Part shown: positions 1 to 5,516 of the stretch, piece by piece
How positions within the stretch are numbered: position 1 is the first letter of the stretch
How the letters are laid out: every line of letters starts with the position of its first letter
Assembly: GCA_020846375.1 (NCBI GenBank)
Contig: JADLDZ010000086.1
Span: 1-5,651 of the forward strand
Length of the DNA: 5,651 bases
Source of the DNA: Nitrospirales bacterium
GTDB lineage: Bacteria; Nitrospirota; Thermodesulfovibrionia; Thermodesulfovibrionales; Dissulfurispiraceae
Direction of reading: 5' to 3'
Program-made: the position numbers and the translations under genes
The notes under the pieces: model-generated
Databases searched by the model: none
The model's input: the letters and a program-made list of their open reading frames with translations, nothing else
What the model was told of the DNA's origin: nothing

Positions 1-189
1 GAGGTGCTGGGCATCGGCCGCGCTCCCTCCGTTGCCGCAGAAGAGCACCTTTTTGCCGCTCCGGAAGGCATTGACGATCTCCCCCGTGATGCTGCCGATG
101 GTCTGCACGAGGTCCCGGTCCCCGAGGATCTTTTCCTTCAGGGCTATAGCGTCCCGGATCGCCCGGTCAATGAGAAAAATCCTTTGCAT
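1..189 (-). CDS. gmhA: Sedoheptulose-7-phosphate isomerase, N-terminal part (runs off the window)
   Basis: GmhA converts D-sedoheptulose 7-phosphate to D-glycero-D-manno-heptose 7-phosphate in the cytoplasm, the first step towards ADP- or GDP-activated heptose. Sixty-three codons are present. After an amphipathic N-terminal helix region comes the SIS-domain sugar-phosphate-binding stretch, with GKKVLFCGNGGSAADAQHL at residues 45-63; the CGNGGS loop followed by AxDAQHL is the hallmark of this family. The remaining two thirds lie beyond base 1. The ATG at 189 is the first possible start after the preceding gene's TAG, which is in the same frame 15 bases upstream. The Shine-Dalgarno AAGGAGG (193-199) is strong but only 3 bases from the ATG. 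It is the last gene seen in the minus-strand run, directly after a GDP-sugar dehydratase-like gene, suggesting heptose is made for the same glycan. Another SIS protein such as DiaA is possible but less likely in this context. Confidence 0.87.
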   Translation of the reverse strand, partial: MQRIFLIDRAIRDAIALKEKILGDRDLVQTIGSITGEIVNAFRSGKKVLFCGNGGSAADAQHL

Positions 190-204
190 CGGCCTCCTTC
201 CCCC

Positions 205-1197
205 CTATTTCGTGATCGTGAGAGCCGTCCAGGGACGGCGGGACAACTCATCTCTCCAGTAGTCCAGGATATCCCGGAGGGTCGTCTCGAAGGGGATCTC
301 CGGCTTCCAGCCCGTCTCGTTGCCGAACTTGTCGATGCACGGGATCTGGAGCGTCACATCGGAGGGCCTCAGCAACTGGGGGTCGACCTGCACGTCGCAC
401 GGCACTTTCGCATAGGAGAGGAGGATGTTCAGCGCCTCCCCGATGGTCAGGGTACGATTGCCCCCGATATTATATACCTCACCGGGCGTACACTTGTTCA
501 CCAGCATCCAGTAGGCCCGCACCGCGTCACGCACATCGCAGAAGGTCCTGACAGACTGGAGATTGCCCACACGGATCACCGGTTCCTTGAGCTTCAGCTC
601 GGCCGCGGCGATCTGCTTTGCGAAGGCGGACATGGCAAAGACATCCCCTCTCCGGGGGCCGGTATGGGTGAACATCCGGGTGCGGATGGTCCTGATCCCA
701 TAGGAGACGAAGTACTGGTAGGCCACCATATCCTCTCCCACCTTGCTCACCGCATAGGGCGACGCGGGCCTGAAGGGGCAGTTCTCCCGGATGGGCACAT
801 CCGCCTCGCTTACCTGCCCGTAGACTTCGGAGGAGGAGCAGATATGGATGACGGGGTCGATCTCCACGATCCTGACCGCTTCCAGCAGGTTCGCTGTCCC
901 GATGACGTTTGTCCAGAGAGTGTGGATAGGGGAGTTGAAACTGGTGAGGACATAGCTCTGCGCCGCCAGGTGGAAGATGGCGTCCGGCCTGATCGCCTTG
1001 AAATGCCGGATCAGTCCGCTCAGGTCGCCCAGGTCGGTTTCAACCAGCTTTACCTTGTCGTATATCTTTTCCAGGTTGTCCTTGGGGCTCCTCCACCGGC
1101 ATATCCCATATACTTCATGGCCCTCGCCGAGTCCGAGGATGTATTCCGCCAGATGGCTGCCCACAAAACCCGTTATTCCCGTTATCAGTACTTTCAT
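205..1197 (-). CDS. GDP-mannose 4,6-dehydratase-like NAD(P)-dependent sugar dehydratase (extended SDR)
   Basis: This 330-residue protein is an extended short-chain dehydrogenase/reductase of the Gmd family, which converts GDP-mannose (or, in DmhA/WcbK-type members, GDP-manno-heptose) to the 4-keto-6-deoxy sugar in the cytoplasm. Visible features are the Rossmann motif GITGFVG (7-13), HLAAQSYV (76-83), the SSSE segment (121-124) carrying the Ser and Glu expected at the dehydratase active site, and the catalytic pair Tyr148/Lys152 in YAVSK. THTGPRRGD (177-185) matches the Gmd PRRG segment, and RTFCDVRD (217-224) and RPSDV (277-281) are also typical. The segment RWRSP (34-38) stands where classical Gmd has an RR-S pattern. 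At 330 residues it is slightly shorter than usual Gmd. ATG 1197 is the first start after the upstream TAG; AGGAG (1207-1211) is 9 bases away. It lies 15 bases before gmhA, which makes a GDP-heptose substrate worth considering. A GDP-4-keto-6-deoxymannose reductase (Rmd) is the main alternative; the Glu in SSSE argues for a dehydratase. Confidence 0.85.
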   Translation of the reverse strand: MKVLITGITGFVGSHLAEYILGLGEGHEVYGICRWRSPKDNLEKIYDKVKLVETDLGDLSGLIRHFKAIRPDAIFHLAAQSYVLTSFNSPIHTLWTNVIGTANLLEAVRIVEIDPVIHICSSSEVYGQVSEADVPIRENCPFRPASPYAVSKVGEDMVAYQYFVSYGIRTIRTRMFTHTGPRRGDVFAMSAFAKQIAAAELKLKEPVIRVGNLQSVRTFCDVRDAVRAYWMLVNKCTPGEVYNIGGNRTLTIGEALNILLSYAKVPCDVQVDPQLLRPSDVTLQIPCIDKFGNETGWKPEIPFETTLRDILDYWRDELSRRPWTALTITK

Positions 1198-1212
1198 TCC
1201 GTATCTCTCCTT

Positions 1213-3537
1213 CTATTCTCCTTCCGGCTGCACGCGCACCGTCTTCTTCAGCGCCTCATAGCTCAGGGCATAGATGTTCTGCCTGTTCGCCTCCCGGGCG
1301 TTATAGAACTGCATGACGATATCGTCGCTCAACTCCGGGTCCCTGGGGGAGCGCCAGGTAAGTATGACCACATTCGTTCCCTTGGCCGCCGTCTTGAAAT
1401 ATTTCTTCATCGCCCGCGGCTCGAAGAGGGGCGAATAGGCCGGAAAGAGGAGCGGCTGATCGAAAATTATCAGGAAGTGGTTGAGGCTCTGTTTCATATA
1501 CGCTTCTTTCGCTTTTTCGGGGGAGCCGTAAAGAACATTTTCAAAATCGCCATAGGCGTTGAAATCGTTCATGAGCGGTCGCTGGAACCTGCTCTTCGGG
1601 ATCCCGTAGATGCTCGGGATGAAGTTCATCATCACCACTTTCTTATCCTCTCCGATCCCCTTTTGCACCTTCAGGCCCAGTATTACCCCCTCCCACCTCT
1701 TCTCATAGAGATCGGCATAACTGAGCCTTCCGGTCACAAAACCGATCTTGTCGGAAAGAGGCATCGCCTGCGCCTTTGCAGTGACCGTATAGAAATTGAG
1801 CAGAGCGAAAGCCGCCGTAACGACCGCTGCGAAAAGGAGGACATGCCTCTTGAAATCCGTCGCCCCGAAGAGCGCCCGGATCGAAAAGAGGAGCACATAA
1901 ATATAGAGAGCTATCTTGAAAAAGATCAGAAAAACCGTATACCGGTAGATGGATGACTGTTCAGTAATGCCGAGGAGAATGTAGACAACGAGCAGCATGC
2001 AGACTATCGGCGCGATAGTGCCGACGCTGCCCGAGGGCATCAACCCCTTCCGGGAGGCGATGGATACGAGAACGGCGGTCAGGACCAGGAGTGCGAAATA
2101 GACGATAAAAGGTATCATGGACCCGTCGTGCAGGACATCGATGATGTTCCGGACAATCGTCCCGAACTGGAAGAATCTGCCGAGGCCTACCGCACCCGCT
2201 CCCTCGCCGCTGATAGTGTTCATCTGTATCTGCATGAGAAAGGCATTGGGGCTGATCCAGTCCCGCATGATCGATTCGATCCGGTATTTGAAAAACAACG
2301 GAAGCGGCGTCGCCTCCGCCATCCCCGACGTAAACAGATTAAAGACGAGAAGCGCAACAAAAATTCCCAGTAAGCCCGCGGTGACAAGAAAGGACATGCG
2401 GAGCAGAGCGGCTCTTCCGACGAGGAGGAACAGCAGGGATTGGAGGAGGAGGTACGGCAGGAGAAAGGCAAAGGAGACAGGAGACATGACGAGGGCGGCT
2501 CCCGTAACGAGCAGGAGAAGGACCGCCCACGGGCGCACCAGGGAATCGGGCAGGGAGAGCGCCAGCACTGTAAGACAGGCAGTGAAAATGATGAAGGAGC
2601 CGATCAGCACATGGACCTTCTGGAACTCCGCAACGATCACGCCCGATTCATTCAGGATGATGCTCGACGAGAAAAAGAGGAGGAGCGAAAGCAACACCCA
2701 GAGGGGCTCATCACCCGCTATTTTCCGCACGAGAGCGTAGAGCGCCGCCGCGGAGAGGAGCAGGAAGAGGAAGGAAACGAGCTGGATCGACTGGATATCC
2801 GTCAGCAGGCCGGCCAGGAAGAACAGCCCCACGCCCTTTGAATAGTAGTAATGGGGGAAGTACTTGTTCATCCCGATGCCATGGCTGTTTAAAACTTCCT
2901 GGTAGTAGGGGAGGTAATGACCGATGGTATCATTGGTGAGCAGGTCCGGCATAAGCCCTTTCGAGAGGAACAGATAGAGGAACTGCACCACGAGGGCAAA
3001 GAGCAGGAACGCCGTCAACGCTCCCTGCAGCGCGCCCTTCTCCTTGAAATAGTCGCGGGAAAGGCGGTTGAAAAATCCGGGCAGCGCCCGGACCGTCTCC
3101 CTGAGCTCCGGGTAGGACAAAAAAGCGATCGGGACGGTGAGCAGCAGTGCCGTCGCCGTATAATAGGCCTTGAGAAGGCCGAGGAAGAACATCACCAGGG
3201 TAAGCAGGGACGCCCCCGCGAAAGAGGAAACAAGGAATGTGTCGAGCCCATTCAGCGGAAAGTCCCCTCTGCCCTTCGTAATGAAGGCAAGCAGGAGCTT
3301 TCCGGCGGAGTACACGATCCAGGCGAAAAAGAAGAAAAAGGCGACCCTGAAGAGATGGTAGAGGAAATAGAGGCTGCCGGCTTCGGCAAAATGCCTGTCC
3401 CATACGCCCATCTTCTGGAAGAGGAGAATCAGGACCAGGTAGACAATAGAAAAGACGCTCCGCCCCACGATGAAGCTGTCCTGCGCTTCTCTCTGCACTA
3501 CCGTATTCTGAAGAGTTCTTTCTGCTTTTTTCGCCAT
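1213..3537 (-). CDS. Polytopic inner-membrane protein, probable GT-C type glycosyltransferase with C-terminal soluble domain
   Basis: I do not recognise a named family for this 774-residue protein. The first 585 residues are dominated by roughly 14-16 hydrophobic segments (for example about 26-42, 62-85, 99-121, 127-142, 172-192, 236-270, 279-297, 308-329, 336-374, 380-402, 474-494, 506-524, 531-552, 564-585). The last 190 residues are largely hydrophilic and probably form one globular domain. There is no cleavable signal peptide; a charged 25-residue tail precedes the first helix. After the segment ending near 192 is a loop MPDLLTNDTIGHYLPYYQEV (196-215) with Asp198, Asp203, His207 and Glu214, the position where GT-C enzymes using polyprenyl-phosphate sugars carry catalytic acidic residues. 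Location between two nucleotide-sugar genes supports a role in glycan assembly. The stop of the aminotransferase gene (3550-3552) touches this gene's Shine-Dalgarno region (GAAGGTGA), so translational coupling is likely. Alternatives are a polysaccharide polymerase or another membrane protein of the cluster. Confidence 0.7.
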   Translation of the reverse strand: MAKKAERTLQNTVVQREAQDSFIVGRSVFSIVYLVLILLFQKMGVWDRHFAEAGSLYFLYHLFRVAFFFFFAWIVYSAGKLLLAFITKGRGDFPLNGLDTFLVSSFAGASLLTLVMFFLGLLKAYYTATALLLTVPIAFLSYPELRETVRALPGFFNRLSRDYFKEKGALQGALTAFLLFALVVQFLYLFLSKGLMPDLLTNDTIGHYLPYYQEVLNSHGIGMNKYFPHYYYSKGVGLFFLAGLLTDIQSIQLVSFLFLLLSAAALYALVRKIAGDEPLWVLLSLLLFFSSSIILNESGVIVAEFQKVHVLIGSFIIFTACLTVLALSLPDSLVRPWAVLLLLVTGAALVMSPVSFAFLLPYLLLQSLLFLLVGRAALLRMSFLVTAGLLGIFVALLVFNLFTSGMAEATPLPLFFKYRIESIMRDWISPNAFLMQIQMNTISGEGAGAVGLGRFFQFGTIVRNIIDVLHDGSMIPFIVYFALLVLTAVLVSIASRKGLMPSGSVGTIAPIVCMLLVVYILLGITEQSSIYRYTVFLIFFKIALYIYVLLFSIRALFGATDFKRHVLLFAAVVTAAFALLNFYTVTAKAQAMPLSDKIGFVTGRLSYADLYEKRWEGVILGLKVQKGIGEDKKVVMMNFIPSIYGIPKSRFQRPLMNDFNAYGDFENVLYGSPEKAKEAYMKQSLNHFLIIFDQPLLFPAYSPLFEPRAMKKYFKTAAKGTNVVILTWRSPRDPELSDDIVMQFYNAREANRQNIYALSYEALKKTVRVQPEGE

Positions 3538-3549
3538 TGTCTCACCTTC

Positions 3550-4677
3550 TCAAGAAGTTACCGCTTCCGTGACCGCCCTGATGACATGCCCGGCCTCTTC
3601 GTCGCTCAAGAGCGGGTACAGAGGCAGTGAGATCGTCCCTCCGCCGATCTTTTCCGCAACAGGAAAATCGCCCTCCCTGTATCCGAAATGTTCCCGGTAA
3701 TACTCGAGGAGATGGATAGGGCGGTAATTTACCGCCACCCCGACTCCCCGTTCCTGCAGCTTCAGGAGCAGGGAGTCCCGCTTCTCCTTCGCTACCTGTA
3801 TGGTAAACAGATGGCGGGCATGCCGCGAACCGGGGACCGTTTCGGTAAGGGTGATCCCTCTAACCGGAGAGAAGGCGTCCTCGTATCTGCGGTAGAGAGC
3901 GTCCCTTCTTGCCCACAGCGCATCGATCCTCCTGAGCTGCCCTGCCAGGAGTGCGGCCTGTATGTTGTCCATATTGTATTTCCACCCGAGCACCGGCATG
4001 TCCCAGTGGCGGTACTTCTTTGTATACCTGTCCGCAGCGGATTTATCGATACCATGGAGCCGGAGCATGCGCAGCAGATCATCCTTCCCCTCATCGTGGA
4101 CCGTGATCGCGCCTCCCTCTCCCGAAGTGATATTCTTGGTGGCGTAGAAGCTGAAGCAGGCCGCATCGCCGAGTTGGCCGACCTTGACCCCGTCCCTGAC
4201 CCCCTCGATGCAATGGGCGGCGTCCTCGATAACAATAAGGTTGTATTTGTTCGCAATCCGTCGGATCTCTTTCATGTCGCACATCTGTCCGTAGAGGTGG
4301 ACAGGCATGATCGCCCTCGTCCTTTCGGTGACAGCCGCTTCGAGGAGGGAGGCATCGACGTTCCCGGTACTCTCCTCCACCTCCACGAATACGGGACGGG
4401 CGCCGGCGTGCAGAACAGAGTTCGCGGTCGCGCAGAAACTGAGGGGAGTGGTGATCACCTCATCACCCGGACCGATACCCCAGGCGAGAAGGCAGAGGTG
4501 CAGGGCGGCAGTGCAGCTTGTTACGCCGATGGCGTGCGGGGCATCCAGATAAGCGGCCAGACCGCTTTCGAGTTCGCCCACAACAGAGCCTGTGGTGAGA
4601 AAAATGGAATGCAGCACCTCAACCGCCCTGTCAATATCTTCCTCGCCGATATTATGCCTGAAAAATTCGATCTTCAA
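3550..4677 (-). CDS. DegT/DnrJ/EryC1/StrS family PLP-dependent sugar aminotransferase (TTG start)
   Basis: This is a fold-type I aminotransferase that moves an amino group, usually from glutamate, to a keto group of a nucleotide sugar in the cytoplasm. With the TTG start it has 375 residues, normal for the family. Visible landmarks, numbered from that start, are FLTTG (26-30), TSCTAALH (53-60, phosphate and cofactor binding), GPGDEVITTPLSFCATAN (69-86), MPVHLYGQMCDM (124-135), EDAAH with Asp152 for the pyridine nitrogen, and FYATKNITSGEGG (177-189) with Lys181 as the Schiff-base lysine. YNMDNIQAAL (234-243) and NYRPIHLL (317-324) are also typical. All key residues are present. An ATG 32 codons upstream at 4773 is open, but its leader contains a sigma70-like promoter and has no family similarity I can see; alignment with relatives favours starting at LKIEFFRHN. 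AGGAG at 4687-4691 lies 9 bases from the TTG. Paired with the Gmd-like enzyme it could make GDP-perosamine or a related 4-amino sugar; the exact substrate cannot be read from sequence. Confidence 0.9.
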   Translation of the reverse strand: MKIEFFRHNIGEEDIDRAVEVLHSIFLTTGSVVGELESGLAAYLDAPHAIGVTSCTAALHLCLLAWGIGPGDEVITTPLSFCATANSVLHAGARPVFVEVEESTGNVDASLLEAAVTERTRAIMPVHLYGQMCDMKEIRRIANKYNLIVIEDAAHCIEGVRDGVKVGQLGDAACFSFYATKNITSGEGGAITVHDEGKDDLLRMLRLHGIDKSAADRYTKKYRHWDMPVLGWKYNMDNIQAALLAGQLRRIDALWARRDALYRRYEDAFSPVRGITLTETVPGSRHARHLFTIQVAKEKRDSLLLKLQERGVGVAVNYRPIHLLEYYREHFGYREGDFPVAEKIGGGTISLPLYPLLSDEEAGHVIRAVTEAVTS

Positions 4678-4686
4678 CGATATTCG

Positions 4687-4691
4687 CTCCT
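4687..4691 (-). promoter_or_regulatory. Shine-Dalgarno site that sets the TTG start of the aminotransferase
   Basis: On the minus strand this reads AGGAG, 9 bases before TTG 4677. No comparably good site precedes the alternative ATG at 4773, where only a weak GGTGG is seen. This site and the family-typical N-terminus (LKIEFFRHN) together decide the start. Confidence 0.7.
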
Positions 4692-4735
4692 GTATCTCTG
4701 CCCCTTCCCCTCTGCCGATGGAAAAGGAATCTAAT

Positions 4736-4764
4736 AAGCTACCTAAAGCAGCCTCAATTGTCAA
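4736..4764 (-). promoter_or_regulatory. Candidate sigma70-type promoter close to the operon (P2)
   Basis: On the minus strand a perfect -35 box TTGACA (4759-4764) is followed after 17 bases by TAGCTT (4736-4741), a weak -10 match. Transcription would start near 4729 and leave a leader of about 50 bases before the TTG start at 4677. Its position inside the would-be N-terminal extension of the 407-codon reading supports the shorter protein. The -35 is convincing and the -10 is not, so this is a prediction only. Confidence 0.4.
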
Positions 4765-4849
4765 GACGGCCACCCGGTATCTATTGAGAAAATTACCCGC
4801 CGGAATACAACGCGCACCGCAGAGGTGGTGAGGGTAACAAATGCCCTCT

Positions 4850-4879
4850 ATATTACGCGGCGGTTTCCCTGTCTGTCAA
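4850..4879 (-). promoter_or_regulatory. Candidate sigma70-type promoter, distal (P1)
   Basis: On the minus strand TTGACA (4874-4879) is followed after 18 bases by TAATAT (4850-4855), which matches four of six consensus -10 positions. Of the two candidates this is the better balanced. Transcription would start near 4843, giving a leader of about 165 bases ahead of the aminotransferase. I saw no clear riboswitch or attenuator hairpin in that leader. Confidence 0.45.
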
Positions 4880-4930
4880 TATTTTGAACCAGGCTGGAGC
4901 AGCGACACACTATCATAAAAGCGATTCATC

Positions 4931-5210
4931 AGAACTCATTTCACCCCCCCTCACCCCTCACCCGGCCTTCGGCCGTCCTCTCCCTCAAGGGGAGAGGATT
5001 CTTTCAAAGTTTTTTCTTCCCCTTGGGGGGCAGGAGGTGCTATCCCATCAGCCGGGGGCATGGGGATTCCCTGAAAGTATCTCCCTCCCCATTGAGGGGA
5101 GAGGTGCCCTCAGGGGTATTTCTCTCTCCCTTGAAGGGGAAAGTGATTCCTCTGAGATAATTCCCTCCCCCTTGAGGGGGGAGGGCGAGGGAGAGGGTGA
5201 AAGAGCTTCT
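4931..5210. repeat. Palindrome-rich MITE-like repeat element with imperfect terminal inverted repeats
   Basis: The left end AGAACTCATTTCACCC (4931-4946) matches the reverse complement of the right end, AGAAGCTCTTTCACCC (5195-5210), apart from one shifted base on each side; the core TTTCACCC/GGGTGAAA (4939-4946 and 5195-5202) is perfect. Inside are five C-run/G-run palindromes centred on TTGA or TCAA, near 4987, 5024, 5093, 5133 and 5174, plus a CGGCC-TTC-GGCCG hairpin (4963-4975). The best stems are CCTCTCCC with GGGAGAGG (4977-4997) and CCCTCCCCC with GGGGGAGGG (5163-5185). Three units begin with GATTC (4997, 5065, 5145) about 18 bases before a palindrome, so internal tandem duplication is likely. 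There is no transposase gene and no clear target-site duplication. Similar CTCTCCC...GGGAGAG repeats are dispersed in many bacterial genomes. Confidence 0.75.
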
Positions 5211-5267
5211 ATGCCGGACACGGTGATACGTTTACCCTGCCGGATAGCCCACTGCCGCAGGCGCGAC

Positions 5268-5310
5268 ACCACAGATACGATGCATTTGCATTTCCTTTCT
5301 GTCCTGTGGT
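5268..5310. repeat. Short inverted repeat, possible operator
   Basis: ACCACAG (5268-5274) and CTGTGGT (5304-5310) are perfect inverted copies with 29 bases between them. The second arm abuts the AT-rich TAGATATTAAACT stretch. It could be a regulator-binding site for the plus-strand gene, but arms this short also arise by chance. Confidence 0.25.
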
Positions 5311-5348
5311 AGATATTAAACTAAAGTTCTTCAGGCTTTCGTGTGGGA

Positions 5349-5449
5349 GTCATTCCGGCCCTTGTCCGGGCTCGGTCCGGAATCGTTTCCTGCTGATAAG
5401 AGGGATTCCGGTGATCCCCGGCAAGCGGGGACAGGCTAGCCGGAATGAC
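5349..5449. repeat. Small non-autonomous inverted-repeat element, 101 bases
   Basis: Perfect 11-base ends, GTCATTCCGGC (5349-5359) and GCCGGAATGAC (5439-5449), enclose nested symmetric parts: GCCC/GGGC (5358-5361, 5368-5371), CCGGAATC/GATTCCGG (5377-5384, 5404-5411) and a CCCCG-GCAAG-CGGGG hairpin (5416-5430). The whole could fold into a branched structure on either strand. GTCATTCCGG...CCGGAATGAC is a familiar dispersed bacterial repeat theme, probably MITE-like or REP-like. It ends 67 bases before the plus-strand start codon, so it may affect that gene's transcription. No T-run follows the hairpins, so a terminator role is not supported. Confidence 0.8.
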
Positions 5450-5503
5450 CAAGAGGAAAGATACACCCACAGGAATCCCGAAAAAACCAAACCTGGAACA
5501 AAC

Positions 5504-5509
5504 GAGGAG
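5504..5509 (+). promoter_or_regulatory. Shine-Dalgarno site of the plus-strand exported-protein gene
   Basis: GAGGAG lies 7 bases before ATG 5517. It is the main evidence that this short edge fragment is a real gene start. Confidence 0.7.
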
Positions 5510-5516
5510 CTTAACC

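Larger units (their letters stand above)
4678..5516. other. Divergent intergenic region of 839 bases, non-coding
   Basis: This region separates the minus-strand operon (starting at 4677) from the plus-strand gene (starting at 5517). From left to right it holds the aminotransferase Shine-Dalgarno site, two minus-strand promoter candidates, a palindrome-rich repeat element (4931-5210), a spacer with one 7-base inverted repeat (5268-5310), and a 101-base inverted-repeat element (5349-5449). I found no convincing tRNA, terminator or plus-strand promoter. AT-rich TAGATATTAAACT near 5310-5322 is the best place for a plus-strand -10 box, but no good -35 accompanies it. Open frames over this region translate repeat DNA and show no protein-family features. 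Confidence 0.75.

Noticed and set aside
4..1956. Plus-strand open frame of 650 codons
   Set aside because: It lies codon-for-codon opposite gmhA, the dehydratase and part of the membrane protein, which share one frame and GC-rich codons. Its translation is rich in His, Arg, Asp and Pro with no family features, and the minus-strand genes have clear motifs.
2917..3630. Plus-strand open frames opposite the membrane protein (also 2440-2841 and 2117-2740)
   Set aside because: Highly charged Glu/Arg-rich translations are the expected antisense of a Leu/Phe-rich membrane protein.
3688..4734. Plus-strand open frame of 348 codons opposite the aminotransferase
   Set aside because: The minus strand encodes a complete aminotransferase with all catalytic residues; the plus-strand translation shows no recognisable motif.
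4884..4916. Plus-strand promoter TTGAAC ... TATCAT
   Set aside because: The spacing between the boxes is 21 bases, and no plus-strand gene starts within about 600 bases.
4977..4997. Rho-independent terminator from the stem CCTCTCCC/GGGAGAGG
   Set aside because: The nearest T-run begins about a dozen bases after the stem, no gene ends nearby, and the hairpin is one of a repeat series.
4931..5210. CRISPR array
   Set aside because: The repeated units are short, palindromic, unequal in length and irregularly spaced, without unique spacers of constant size.
4884..5312. Plus-strand open frame of 142 codons, and the minus-strand frame 5048-5272
   Set aside because: Both translate the palindromic repeat element, giving Pro/Ser/Gly/Glu-rich peptides such as SPSPSPLKGEG that are a known artefact of such repeats.
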